Translations under genes and position numbers: made by a program
Source: Macrotis lagotis
Taxonomy: Eukaryota > Chordata > Mammalia > Peramelemorphia > Peramelidae
NCBI RefSeq assembly: GCF_037893015.1
Contig: NC_133662.1
Location: forward strand, 202,709,685 to 202,773,684
Direction of reading: 5' to 3'
DNA: 64,000 nt
The notes under the pieces: generated by a model
What the model was told of the DNA's origin: nothing
The model's database searches: none
The model's input: the letters and a program-made list of their open reading frames with translations, nothing else
Part shown: one piece after another, positions 1-11,434 of the stretch
Position numbering within the stretch: position 1 is the first letter of the stretch
How the letters are laid out: each line of letters begins with the position of its first letter

Positions 1-722
1 TAGGCCTCTACCCAGAAGAAATCATAAAAATTGAGAAAAGTCCCACATGTCCCAAAATATTTGTAGCAATTTTTTGTAGTGTCAAAGAATTGGAAATTGA
101 AGGGATGCCCATCAAGAGAATGGTTAAACATGTTATATAAATATGTATAATTCATATACATAAACATGTATATAAATATTATGGAATATTATTGTTCTTT
201 GAGAAACCATAAATGGTTGGACTTTTAAGAAAGATGAAATTAATTCCAGGATCTGAGGCTGAGCGAAGGGAGCAGAACCAAGAAAACACTGTATACGTTA
301 GTAACAACATTGTGAGATGGTCATCCCTGATGGAAGAAGCTCCTCTCAGCAGTCCCAGAAAGCTAGGACAGCTGTATGAGACTGGTTATGCACAATGTTA
401 TCCCCATCCAGCAGAAGAAAAACAAAAGAAAACAAAACAAACAACCCTTCATAATCTGATGAACACTATATAAGAATTATCTCTTATTATCTCTTTACCT
501 TAATCCTAAATCCTTATACAGAAAATGACTAATCTGTAAACATGTTTATCAAAAAAATAATATGTGTACAATATTAACCTGACTGTTCACTGCTGAGGGA
601 AGAGGGTGAAGGTGAAGGTGAAGGGGGGGGTGAAGGAAATTTTTTAACTTAAAAATTTGCATATGCATATGGATGAATGTTGAAAAACTTTCATGTCAAT
701 GTATCTGAAAAAATAAATTATC
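1..722 (+). mobile_element. 3' end of a marsupial-type L1 LINE
   Basis: The tract reads like the end of an L1 ORF2 followed by its 3' UTR. Recognisable words in order are aggcctctacccagaagaaa, gtcccacatgt, caaagaattggaaattga, ggatgcccatcaa and atggaatattattgttct, then the downstream gctgagcgaagggagcagaa. It ends with a short A-rich tail (gaaaaaataaatta) near 720. The reading frame is broken, so it is a dead 5'-truncated copy, and it also runs off the window's left edge. Class assignment is from remembered marsupial L1 3' ends. Confidence 0.6.
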
Positions 723-1006
723 AATTAACAAATGTCCTCTCTTTTCTAGGCTAAAACCAGCAAGCAGTAGATTTGGAGGAATTCATTCGGAGTACTTATT
801 AAGCAGTTCCAGGGACTGGGAACACAAATGCAAATAGTGAAACAATCTGTATCTCAAAGGAAATTATATTGCAATGTGGATGACAGGATGGACATATGAG
901 TATATAAGTATAAAAGGGGCATTCATTGAAACTGAAATATGTTGTAAAGCTGTCAGCCTAGTTAGTTATAGAGAGAGTGTCTTCACCTTGAAGGTTTTCT
1001 GAAGCT
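723..1006. other. No recognised feature
   Basis: AT-rich sequence between an L1 end and a MIR-like SINE. I see no open frame, tandem repeat or family signature in it. Confidence 0.5.
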
Positions 1007-1240
1007 AGGTGACACAGTGTGTAGTGTGCTGGATCTTGAATGAGAAAACCTGAGTTTAAACCTTGCTTCAGATACTTCATAGCTGTATCATTTAAACATT
1101 TAAACATCTTGATTTCATTAGCTGTAAAGTGGCAATAATAATCTCTCAGTGTCATTGTGTGGATCCAATGGGATGCTATTTGTATAGTGCATAGCATAAT
1201 GCTTGAGACATAGAAAATGTTCAATAAAATCTTCATGTCC
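1007..1240 (+). mobile_element. MIR-like CORE-SINE, diverged
   Basis: It has the order of a tRNA-derived SINE: a head (gctaggtgacacagtg), a degenerate box B (gagtttaaacc), a CORE region (cttcagatacttcatagctg), the taaagtggcaataataat segment and an L2-type tail ending near ttcaataaaatcttcatg. It is heavily diverged and therefore old. Confidence 0.5.
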
Positions 1241-1507
1241 TGTTCCCTTATGTGAATAAAATAATAGATCTAATCCTAATTCTTATTCCATCCAGAATAA
1301 GTACAGAGAATAAAATAAATACAATGTAAAAATAATGAAAAATAAATAAAAAAATAAATAGAGTAGTTACATACAAGGTAATGAGAGTCAAACAAACTAT
1401 CATATTTAATACTATGTGTCAGGTTTAGAAAAGGGTATTAGTGTTAATGGGATTAGGAATTAATTTATTTTTAAACATTTTTTCATTATTAATTTAAAAA
1501 ATTATTT

Positions 1508-1646
1508 TTGCAAGGCAATGGGGTTAAGTGGCTTGCCCAAGGCCACACAGCTAGGTAATTATTAAGTGTCTGAGGCCAGATTGAAACTCAGATACTCCTG
1601 ACTCCAGGTTCGGTGCTCTATCCACTGTACCACCTAGCCACTCCCT
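1508..1646 (-). mobile_element. tRNA-derived CORE-SINE
   Basis: Antisense copy of the family that recurs throughout this window: gcaaggcaatggggttaagt, then ccacacagctaggtaatta, ending at ccactgtaccacctagc, which is the complement of the SINE head. It is close to full length. Confidence 0.8.
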
Positions 1647-1654
1647 AGGCATGA

Positions 1655-2230
1655 ATTTAAATAGAAAGGAGTACTTCAGTTGTAATATGAATGGAGGACT
1701 GCATTCCAGTCTTGGAGATGAGAGATGAAATAATCATGCAAGAGGAACATAGAGAAGACTAATTTGTAGAATCACAGAATGTAGAAGAGAGAGTGAGGTA
1801 CATTATGTCTAGGAAGATACCTGGAGTCCTATTTGAGAAGGACTTTAAAAACTAAGCAAAGTTATTCATTTGATTCCAAAGGAAATAAAAATCCGCTGGA
1901 GATTAATGAGTAGGGAGTGACACAGATTTGCATTTAAGCAAAACCATTTTGGGTATAAGCGTGGAGGACAAACTGAAATAGTAATAGACTTGAGGAAAGG
2001 GAGGAAAATAGAGGTTTTTGCAATATTATAGATGAGAGGTGATGATGGACTGAATGATGGTGCTAGTTGTATAACTTAGAATGCTAGTTTTGAGAGATGT
2101 TATATGTGTAGAAAAAAATAGAATGGATCCATGGAATGAGAGAGAATAAGGAGCTGGGGAAAAAAAGTACCAAAGCTTTGAACCTGGGAGACTGAAAGGA
2201 TGCAGGTGCCTTTGGCAGAAACACAAGTTA
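1655..2230 (-). mobile_element. L2/CR1-clade LINE 3' region, diverged
   Basis: It shares ordered landmarks with better copies at 6000-7785 and 52800-53590: gcctttgattcc-like, gagattaatgagtaggga, gtgacacagattt, tagacttgaggaaagg and tttgcaatattata. In those copies the minus strand matches the non-coding and C-terminal part of an L2-type element. No intact frame remains. Confidence 0.4.
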
Positions 2231-4599
2231 AATTATGGAAGCTATAGGTTTCCTCATCTGTAAGATGAAGATACTACTTAACTCACTGTGATATGAGAAA
2301 GAGGTGAGATAATGTTTCTAATTGCTATGGAAACCCTCAAGCTCTATATACTTCTCAGTAACTACTGGAGGAAATCAATTCTAAAAAAAAAAATTGAAGT
2401 GGAAAATTGTACATTTAGCCTTATTACATTCTATTTTAATAGATTCATTCCATCATTCTAGACCAGTTGTTATGAACTTGTGTGTTTATGGATATATGTA
2501 TGTATAGTTTGTATTTAAATATATTTATCTATCTACATAAAGACATGCACATACATACAAACTGTGCATATATAGACACACATTATGCATAAACATACAG
2601 ATATGCATACGTATATGTGCACACACACTTTATATACACACACTTATATTTCAATATAATTGGTTTATTTTTTAATCTAATGTAATTTGCAATTTATGCC
2701 AATATGAACATTATTATGAAAAAAGGATACATAGCCTTCACCAGGCTGCCAAGGAGATCAATGATAAAAAAAAAGTTAAAAAAATTTTGTTCTAAACTGT
2801 TGCAATTTGGGGAGATAATTCTATTAAAGTGTCATAAGACCACATTACTGAAATGAGGTATGGTGATATAGTGAATATAAAACTGATTTTAGTGAAAAGA
2901 AGAACTGGAATCAAGTGTCATCTTTGACATGTTGCCTTAGGCAAGTTACTTAATCTCTAAGAGTATAAATTGAAGAGCAAGTACAGAAATATTTTGGTAT
3001 GGGGAGACTTTTTACTGGAAGTCACTTTGAAATAACAGGTCTAGTAAAATATTATATGTATATATATATATATATATATAATATATATAATACACACAGA
3101 TATGTATATACCACACACACATAAAGCACAAATATCTATCTATATATATTTGTGTGTACATATGTATATATTAAAAATGAGATTATACATATAGTTTCAC
3201 CTTTGACTTTTGACTGCCATGCCACTTTATTGAGTCAGGTCTCTTTGGCAAAGACTAAAGAAAAGTATAAATCTTCTGAAGTTCAGTCTGCCATGCAGGG
3301 CCACTTGAATAGATCAAAGTTGCTGGTGAGATGAGACTTTACAACTCCTGCTGGCTTTGAGGGTGTCACTTATAGAAAAGACAAATGTGCAACGTCAGCA
3401 CGAATGGACTATTTTATGGAGCATGGTTTAAGAACAGGGGACCCAAATAAAAATGAAAGCAGGCTTTGAATGGGAAAGAAAACCTCCTGGCACTTTGCCT
3501 TGTGTTTGGCCTCCCCTTTTTTATGATGCGGTGCTTCTGTGATATTGAGGGAAAATAGAGTTGACATGGGTTGAGAACAAGGGGAAATAGCCCAATACAT
3601 CTAATTTGATCAGAATCAATGCTTATATCTTACTGTATTTCATACTGGATGCCTTCTTTACTTAACAGTATCCCATTTAGTTAATGCCATTAAATGATTC
3701 TTGCAAGAAGAATTTTTTATTGTACTGAAACAATTGTATGGGCAAAACCCTGCAGGATCCATTGGGGAAGCTCAAGTGACTTGCTGAGTACTGCAACAGA
3801 TGTTCCTGATTTTTAGGGAAATGCTGACTTTATATCATGCAATTTTCTCCCTCTTTCTCTCTGAGGAGAAATATAAGAAGGCTCACATTACCTAATGCCC
3901 ATTTGGAACAGAAGGAATAAACAGCTTAGTGGTAAAATAATAATGAAAACTATTGTTTACATAATTTTTAAGGTCTGCAAAGTGCAATGAATACATTATC
4001 TCTGAGATAGGTATTATTTTGATATCCATTTTAATGGAAAGTGACTTATTTAGGATCACAAGTCAGGTAAGTAAAGTAAAATTTAACCTTTGGGATTTGT
4101 CTCCGAAAGTAGACAACTAAACTTTTGAGACTTTTTGTATTATAAGTGGGAGGAGATTTCCTCCTTAAAGGACTGTCTGATGACTACTCCTGGGATGATC
4201 TCAGTAATAGGCTAGAGGGTCAGTGCAATTAAAAGAGATAATATTTGTAAAGTGCTTATTTAGTGCAGTACCTGAAATGGATTCTAGTAACACCTGAAAA
4301 ATGTAGACATTCTTCAAAGATGTCTCTCAATCCCACCCCTGGTCAGGAATTTAGTTGATGGTAACAGGGAGGGTCTATATAGGTCAGGAAGGTTTCCTTG
4401 ATGCCATGGTTCACTTTTGTGCAGGGGTTCTGTTTAGCAACAATTGACCTGAGAGAAAGTGTTCAGTATTTATATTGTCCTCGCTAAAGTAAATACTTTT
4501 TAAATTGGAATAATACAACCTCATAATTATTGTCCTGTTTATTCAAGATTATACTTAACTTTCCCAAGTACTCTATATACTAGGTAAACTGACCTGCTT
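2231..4599. other. Intergenic sequence, mostly unassigned
   Basis: It holds AT-rich microsatellite stretches (ATAC/TA-rich at 2490-2640 and 3050-3150) and a short MIR-like fragment near 2890-2980. The rest shows no family signature or coding potential. Short open frames near 3152-3334 and 3409-3600 have no recognisable domain and look like chance. Confidence 0.5.
3052..3092. repeat. (TA)n microsatellite
   Basis: About twenty TA dinucleotides with one slip, followed by tacacacaga. It is an ordinary dinucleotide repeat. Confidence 0.9.
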
Positions 4600-4970
4600 G
4601 CAGGTCTCCAACAACACAGACTCAGTCTTGATGTTTTTGCATTGACTGTCCCTCATGACTATGAAGCAAACCCCTTTCATATCTGCTTCTTAGGAATCAT
4701 AGCTTCTTTAAAGGCTCAACTCAAGTGTCATCTTCTTTAAGGGAAACTAATGCTCTAAGCTGTCAGGGTATTTTCCCCTTGGTGGGGGGAAAGCATTCAT
4801 TTGGTATATGTTTTGTTTTTATTGTTTATATGTATATTTTATTATTCTTCACCTTTACCCCAACTATAGATTGTACATTCCTCAGGACCCAGACTTTTTG
4901 TCTTTGCATCCTGAGCATCTCTCACAATGGTTGACTCACAGTTGACACAATAAATGATGTTAAATTGAGC
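4600..4970 (+). mobile_element. L2-clade LINE 3' end
   Basis: The final part reads as a diverged L2 3' UTR: tagattgtacattcctcagg, actttttgtctttgcatcc, ttgactcacagttgacac and aataaatgatgtt. Upstream gctcaactcaagtgtcatc resembles the L2 segment that precedes it. Confidence 0.5.
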
Positions 4971-5999
4971 TGAACTAAATCATCACAATAAGCTGAGGGT
5001 CTATCCAGTGGCTATCCAGATAGTGGCTCTACAGTTAATGAGTGATGTATAGAACAGATTGGCAGGTGATAACTAGCCTAAAATATCCTATGAAAAATAT
5101 AGAAAAGAGTAACAGCAACACAGTAGAAATACTGTAACACCCCTGATTAGTGAAGAAATAATACTTTTCCCCTATCAGGCCATTCATGTTTTGTGACTGC
5201 AAAAGGAAACTGAGTTGGGGAACTAAGGACTTATGGCAATATCATTTCAAAATACTCATGTCCATTACTGGATTCAACCAGATAGAAAAGATTTGCGAGC
5301 ATAAACATGATCCAATAATCAAATGGCTATTTGGTTGTCCTTGATTTCTACCCTATAACTAATCCAAATTAAATTTCTGGAATGAGGGGAATGAAAATAC
5401 AGTATCAGGGTTCAACAAAGCTTTCGTTGGACTGGAGGAGCTTCAAAATCAGCCAGAGGGAAGCTCTGGGGAGGAACTGAACTCCAAGGAAGAATTTCAA
5501 TGCAACCCAAACTTGGTTTTTCTGTAATAAACATCCTTCTTCCCTTTGGGGATTCATTAAAGGAGAGTTTCATTGTATTTCTTAGAACCACTAGAAATTG
5601 TATCATTCCTCCAGAGTAACATAACCAATGTTAGTTGAGCCTAGCAAAATGATGGTTCAAACGTGGAGTTTCATTTATGGAGGTTTTATGGTATCATTAA
5701 TCAGGCTGTGACAAAGGTTGATGTAATATAAAGACTAGGGAGCATTTTGGGAAGTAATTAGTCAATGTATGTAGGTGAGGCCATGGTGTTTTGTTGTTTC
5801 TGTCATCTTTAATGGGGAATAAGTCTACTTTCCACACATATAATCCAGATGTTTGGTTTAAATCATTTTATTCTTCCAAAGTAAAACTTCTTTGCAAGAA
5901 CCTTTCAGTTACCACACCCATAAATACAGAACAAATATTTTCATTTCACTTGTATTTTATTTTAATAGTTTTCATAGCTAAGAGTAGTCATTCATTTAA
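4971..5999. other. No recognised feature
   Basis: Unique-looking intergenic sequence. An open frame on the minus strand at 5412-5606 and one on the plus strand at 5791-6069 show no motif, signal peptide or family resemblance, and I do not call them genes. Confidence 0.5.
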
Positions 6000-7785
6000 C
6001 AAGCATGTTCCAGGGACTGACAAAGAAAGTCAAAAAATTGTGCCTATTCTCAAGGAACTTATAATCTAATGGAGGGGAGAACATGCAAAAATGAAATATG
6101 CACAAGACAAATGCAGTCTAAATTGGGGGTAATCTCAGAGGTAAGGTGTTAGCATTAAGTGGACCTGGGAATGGCTTCCTGGATAAAGCAGGACTTTAGC
6201 TGAGTCGTGACAGAATATAGAGATAGAGTCAAGAAAGGAGAGAATTGCAGGTTTGTGGAATAGCATATGAAAATGAAGTGAGGACATAGAATATCTCATG
6301 ATAAAAACAGTAAGGAGGTCAGTATTACTGAATTGTAGAGGATGTTGGGATGAGTAAAGTATAAGAAGATTGGATAAGTAAGAGAGAACCAGCTTCTGGG
6401 GGTTTTGAACACCAAATAGAACACTTTCTATTTGATCCTGGAAGTGATAGGAAGTCAAGAACTTTATTGAATGGACGAGTGACGTGATCAGACCAATGAT
6501 TTAAGAAAGTTACTTTGGTATGTGAATGGAACATGGACTGGAATGAGGAGAGACTTGAGACAGGGTGAACAACTAGAAGACTTGCAATAGTCCTAATCCT
6601 AAATTGATAAGGCAGAATGGTGAGCGTGTATTATGGGAGAGGAAGATAATAAAGATATGAAGGAAGAAATGATAGACCTGTGTAACAGATCATATATGGA
6701 GGAAGCTATATGAGAGAGAATTTAGGAAGAGAGGAGGGTTGGGGAGATAATGAGTTGTTGAGTTTAAGATGACTATAGAATGTTGAGTATGTTGAGTTTA
6801 AGATGACCATAAAGTATCCAATTCTAGATGTTCGAGAGGTTGTTGGAGATCTGAAACTAAGGGTCAGAAGAGAATTTAGGACTTGATAAATTATTCTCTG
6901 AGAATCATCTTTACAAAGATAACTGGATCCATGGACACTGATTAGATAGACAAGTGAAATAAAATAAATGAAGAAGGGGCAGCTAGGTGGTACAGTGGAT
7001 AGAGCACCAGCCCTGGAGTCAGGAACTCAAATCAGGCCTCAGACACTTAATAATTGCCTAGCTGTGTGGCCTTGGGCAAGCCACTTAACCCCATTGCCTT
7101 GCAAAAAAAAAAAACAACTAAAAAAAATAAATGAAGAAGAGACCCTTTGGAGACACCCAAGGTTAAGGAGAGTAACCTGGAAAAAAGATCCAGCAAAGAG
7201 GAATGAGAAGGAATGACAAAATAGTTAGGAGGAGAAGCTGGTGAAAGTTGAGTTATAAAAACCTAGAGAGGAGAATGTATGACATGATTTGTAGTAAAGT
7301 CTCTCAAAAGATTGTTTTAAAGACATAGAAAAGATTAATAAAACTTAAACAAGAAGGCATAAGAAGAAGTATTTTTAAGAGGGGAATTCTGCATAAAAAT
7401 TTGTGAACAAGCCCATCTTATTTGAGGAGAGAGTAAGAACTTCTATGGGAGACAGAGCAGAAGAGGAGGAAAAGAAAAATGAGTAGAATGATGATAAGGA
7501 GAGGGAGAACTTTGTAATTGTGAATGAATTAAGGGATTGAATTTGGGAAGGACAAAAGAAATGGAAAACTTGTAATTGAGGGCATTGAAAGAATAAAGAA
7601 AAGATTGAACTAAAGGACCTGAGTAAAAGAAGCAAAAGGAGTAGAAAGTGACACTTGATGAAGAAAAGTAGTCAAAGGAAGAAATAAAAGATTAGGAGAC
7701 TACAGTTGGGATGACCATGTAAGAGATTATTGAATGAAGGGAATGAACTCAGGATTGACTTTCAAGGAACCAATAAGGTTCTAAA
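6000..7785 (-). mobile_element. L2/CR1-clade LINE with reverse-transcriptase remnant
   Basis: Read on the minus strand, this is the 3' half of an L2-type LINE. The 6000-6130 end matches the 3' UTR (complement of cccattagattgtaagctcc-type sequence). The middle (6150-6620) matches the usual C-terminal and 3' non-coding segment. Around 7141-7210 the minus strand keeps words of the reverse-transcriptase region (a diverged form of the VGVPQGS block and the preceding SFAGS-type segment). All frames are broken. It is split by a younger SINE at 6977-7123. The boundary near 7785 is approximate. Confidence 0.5.
6961..7139 (+). mobile_element. tRNA-derived CORE-SINE with 16-bp target-site duplication
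   Basis: The element runs 6977-7123: head gggcagctaggtggtacagt, CORE cagacacttaataattgcc, cttgggcaagccacttaacc and an A-rich tail. The duplication aaaataaatgaagaag is identical at 6961-6976 and 7124-7139. It is inserted in the L2 copy, so it is younger than that copy. Confidence 0.9.
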
Positions 7786-8100
7786 AATATGAAAAAGAAC
7801 CAGGAGTCTAAGGCATCATTACCATCATCATCACCACCATCATCATCATCCTCAATAACATTTATATTGTTTTATTTTTGGCAGACTATAATAAAAGCTT
7901 TACAATTATTATATTATTTGATTTTCACATCTGTGGGAGTTAGGTGCTATTATTATTATGTGAGTATCCTGAGGCTAAAACATCTTAGGTGACTTGTCCA
8001 GGGTCGCATAACAAGGAAGTATGTGAAGCTGGATTTTGAGTTTTTCTGACTCTAATCCCAGCACTCTATCTCTTACACCCCTTAGTTGCCTCTATATTCA
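7786..8100 (-). mobile_element. MIR-type SINE with LINE tail
   Basis: Antisense order of a MIR-like element: ataaaagctttacaatta, ctattattattatgtgag, ggtgacttgtccagggtcgc, gctggattttgagtttttct and cagcactctatctctta. It is diverged. A short CAT-rich stretch (atcatcatcaccaccatc) lies at its left edge. Confidence 0.6.
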
Positions 8101-8699
8101 GTTCTCTAAGAGAGTCCCTAGTAAGAAAGATAAGTACCCAGAATCCCACTTGCTCTAAATATGAATAGTGGGGAATTTTATAGAGATATTACTGAAGTGC
8201 ACAAAATCTGTATGTCTTTCACAGACAAAGGATTACTATGTATGCTCAAATCTTAAGGTGATTCCTGTCCCAGAAGAAATAGGGGCTTGAGGAATTCCTC
8301 GAGAATTCTCCTCTTGCTAGGTTATCTGGAAGAATGAAGACCTTCTTTGAAGGAAGAACTGAAACCAAATCAATCACTTCAATATAAAAAACAAAGGAAA
8401 AGAAGGACACGAGGTGCCAAAGAGGAAGGTTGGTAGATGTTAAAAAAGAAAAGGAAAAAAGTACAATGGTTCTCCCGGAGAAAAAAAAAGGAGAAAAAGG
8501 AGCATTTGATTCTATGAACTAAATACCAGGTTCTTTGAAAAGATGGGGAACTTTGACAGTCAGAAGAAGGAGCACCTGCTTTTTTCTAGCTTTTTAAAAA
8601 ATCAATGATTTGTATAATAATAATAATAATAATATGAATATGAATATGAATAAATACATATTTCACCTCTTTTAATTTTTCTCTACTTTTCCTGTACAT
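8101..8699. other. Unassigned, with one (AAT)n tract
   Basis: A-rich sequence without a family signature apart from the trinucleotide tract at 8614-8652 (aataataataat turning into atgaatatgaat). Confidence 0.5.
8614..8652. repeat. (AAT)n / (ATGAAT)n microsatellite
   Basis: Six or seven ATA units followed by three copies of a hexamer variant, atgaat. Confidence 0.85.
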
Positions 8700-8822
8700 A
8701 GTTTGGTCTGTATATATTTGTTTGCCTCTTGTTCTCCATAACATTGTAAGCATCTTGAATATAGGGTCTATCTTTTATCTCTTTCTATACTTACTCAAGT
8801 GAGGCATAGAATAGTCACTCAA
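8700..8822 (+). mobile_element. L2-clade LINE 3' end
   Basis: Diverged L2 3' UTR: tatatatttgtttgcctctt, cattgtaagcatcttgaat, ttatctctttctatac and gtcactcaata at the end. Confidence 0.5.
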
Positions 8823-8824
8823 TA

Positions 8825-8982
8825 GGGGGTGGCTAGATGGTACAGTGGATAGAGCACCAGCCCTGGAGTCAGAAGTACCTGAGTTCAAATCTGACCTCAG
8901 ACACTTAATAATTACCTAGCTGTGTGGCCTTGGGCAAGCCACTCAACCTCATTGCCTTACAAAAACAAAACCCTAAAAATCT
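8825..8982 (+). mobile_element. tRNA-derived CORE-SINE
   Basis: Full-length sense copy: ggggtggctagatggtacag, box-B-like gagttcaaatc, CORE cagacacttaataattacc and the end cattgccttacaaaaac plus an A-rich tail. Confidence 0.85.
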
Positions 8983-9029
8983 AAAAAAAAATAGTTGCTT
9001 AATGAATTCTTATTTAATTCAATTAATGC

Positions 9030-9260
9030 CAACAAATAGCTAATATTTATAAAGTGCTAGTTATAGGCCAGGCACTTTATAATTATTATGTCATATGATT
9101 CTCATAACAAGCCTCAGAGATAAAAACAATTATTATTCCTGTTTTACAAATGAAGAAACTGAGACCGGTGGAAGTTGAATGACTTGTGAATTGTGTGAGG
9201 CCAGATTTGAAATTAGGTCTTCCTAACCCTGCCAGATCTAGTACTATGCTATTTAGGTGC
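9030..9260 (-). mobile_element. MIR-type SINE, diverged
   Basis: Antisense MIR-like order: gctaatatttataaagtgc, ggccaggcactttataatta, ttttacaaatgaagaaactg, gccagatttgaaattaggtc. Confidence 0.6.
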
Positions 9261-9289
9261 TTCTAGTATAAATGCATCGATGATAATTG

Positions 9290-9545
9290 TACATTTGTTT
9301 CCAGTTGTTTTCAATGCCCAAGTCTTTATGATCCCATTTGAGATTTTCATGCAAAGATACTGGGATTCTTTGCCATCTTTTTCTTCAGCTCTCTTTACAG
9401 ATGAGGAAACTGAGGCAAACAGGGTTAAGTGACTTGCTCAGGATCACATAGCTAGTTAGTGTCTGAAATCAGATTGGAATGTAGGAAGATGAGTCCTCCT
9501 TATTCCAGACCTGGCATTCTGCCCACTGTACTATGTAGCTAGATA
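9290..9545 (-). mobile_element. Longer CORE-SINE subtype, antisense
   Basis: It shares ordered words with copies at 10645, 32675, 53112 and 60066: ccagttgttttcaatgcc, gcaaagatactgggattctt, agatgaggaaactgaggcaa, acagggttaagtgacttgct and the final tgcccactgtactatgtagc. This subtype has an extra segment beyond the CORE compared with the short family. Confidence 0.65.
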
Positions 9546-9724
9546 ACATACTTTTCTAATTTGCAGATGAGACTAAGTTGGAAAAGATCATACTTTCTGG
9601 AGTATGGAGCCAATTTTGACAGGCTAAAATATTCTTGAGAATCAAGTAATTTTTGACCTTTAGGAAATTACTTAGACTCTCTGGGTCTTAGTTCTATCAT
9701 CTGTAAAATGAGGACATTGGAACA

Positions 9725-9910
9725 TATTTAATTTTTGTGGTAGCAAAGAACTAGAAACAAATATACATCATTTGGGAATTGTGAAAACAAATTATCATAT
9801 GCAGTTTCATACTAGATGTTACTGTGCTATAAGAAATGATGAACATTATGAATATAAAAATATTGGACTTATATGAACTGCTGCAAAGAAATGTAAGGAA
9901 AGCTAAAATA
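9725..9910 (+). mobile_element. L1 LINE fragment
   Basis: It resembles the ORF2-end region of a second L1 subfamily: tggtagcaaagaactagaaa, tactgtgctataagaaatga, gacttatatgaactgctgca. Both ends are truncated and there are no frames. Confidence 0.5.
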
Positions 9911-10644
9911 TATATATTATATATATATACATACAATATGTGTAATCATTTAAAAGGAAAAAAGCAATTAATTCATATTTATCAGACAACATAATTTTCT
10001 ATAAGCAATGGATACTTTTAGAATATTTATTAAAGTACTTTGCTAATTTATCATGATTTTCTTAATTCTCTCTTGAAATTTAGTCAAAATGTACAGAGTT
10101 ATGTAGACATCTAGGTCTTAAACAAAACAGCCAATGATATTTTTAATTTCATGTCAATTTAAAAGGAACAAAGACCTATCCAGATAAACAGTGACTCATT
10201 GCTGTTTAAAATCTAGTTTTCTGATTATTTCTTCTTTCTTTCAGTGGTTCTTGATAAATAAAAAGGCAAAACAGTGATGATGAAGATAGAAGATAGGACA
10301 TACTTGGAGAATCAATAGCTTTAGCAATTGATCACCCAGTTAATAATAGAGATTGTTCCTTTAATTGCATTCTTGTCTAGTTATACACATTTTTAAAAAG
10401 AAAGGTTTGGGTTTAAATATGAGGATGTTGAATTTAATAGTCTTTAAGGTAATTTGCACCTTTAAACCTGTGATTTATGAGTTTAAGAAAACAGACAACA
10501 GACAACTTGAATGTTGTTTTAAGTCAGAAAGAAAGAAAAGATATTGTTAGGGAAAGAATTTAAATTTATTTTTTTTAAAAGAATTTGTATTGAGAAAAGT
10601 AATATAGAGGAAATCAGAATTTCCTCTATTAAAAAAAAAGCTAT
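9911..10644. other. No recognised feature
   Basis: AT-rich unique-looking sequence with a short TA-rich run near 9908-9930. No coding or repeat signature was seen. Confidence 0.5.
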
Positions 10645-11065
10645 GCATGTTTTGTTAGTGTTGTTGTGTCATTTCAGTCATTTCTGATGTTGTGACCCTA
10701 TTTTGGTATTTTCTTGACTGAGATAGCAGAGTAGTTTACCATTTCCTTTTCCAGTTCATTTTACAGATGAGGGAACTGAAGCAAACAGTGTTGTTACTTA
10801 CTCAAGGTCACACAGTTACTAAGTATCTCAGATTGGATTTGAACTCAGGTCTTTTTTTTTTAGGTTTTTGCAAGGCAAATGGAGTTAAATGGCTTGCCCA
10901 AGGCCACACAGCTAGGTAATTATTAAGTGTCCCTAGATCTGATTTGAACCCAGGTACTCCTGACTCCAGGGCCAGTGCTTTATCTACTACACCACCTAGC
11001 CTCCCCTTGAACTCAGGTCTTCCTGACTCCAGGCCCCGGTTCTATATCCACTATGCCAACTACTT
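10645..11065 (-). mobile_element. Longer CORE-SINE subtype split by a younger SINE
   Basis: The host copy starts gtgttgttgtgtcatttcag, continues through ttttacagatgagggaactg and ggtcacacagttactaagt, is interrupted at 10854-11006, and resumes with cctgactccaggccccgg to the head complement near 11065. It is diverged. Confidence 0.65.
10839..11021 (-). mobile_element. tRNA-derived CORE-SINE nested in an older SINE
   Basis: Element 10854-11006, antisense: poly-T, ggtttttgcaaggcaaatgg, ccacacagctaggtaatta and the end ccacctagcctcccc. The target-site duplication ttgaactcaggtctt is identical at 10839-10853 and 11007-11021, and lies inside the host SINE. The two insertion events can therefore be ordered. 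Confidence 0.9.
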
Positions 11066-11257
11066 ACCCTTCATAGAGTCATAGAAATAACTCTTCCTTT
11101 TCCTGAATGGAATACAATACATTATATTGAGCCTAACTCATTCCCTTGGAACAAATTGAATATAGCATTTCTTTCTTTAAAGTTTGTTATTCAACAGTTT
11201 TACTATTATAAAAGATGAACAATTCTTTCTCAAAGTAGAACAATAAGATCATGAATT

Positions 11258-11434
11258 GGGCTATTTCTTTGTTTTTTAGATTTTTGCAAGGCAAATGGGA
11301 TTATGTGGCTTGCCCAAGGCCACACAGCTAGGTAATTATTAAGTGTCTGAGATTGGATTTGAACCCAGGTACTCCTGACTCAGGGGCTGGTGCTTTATCC
11401 ACTGAGTCACCTAGCCTCCCTGGGTTATTTCTTT
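11258..11434 (-). mobile_element. tRNA-derived CORE-SINE with 13-bp target-site duplication
   Basis: Element 11271-11421: poly-T, gatttttgcaaggcaaatgg, ccacacagctaggtaatta, ending cctagcctccct. Flanks gggctatttcttt (11258-11270) and gggttatttcttt (11422-11434) differ at one base. Confidence 0.85.
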
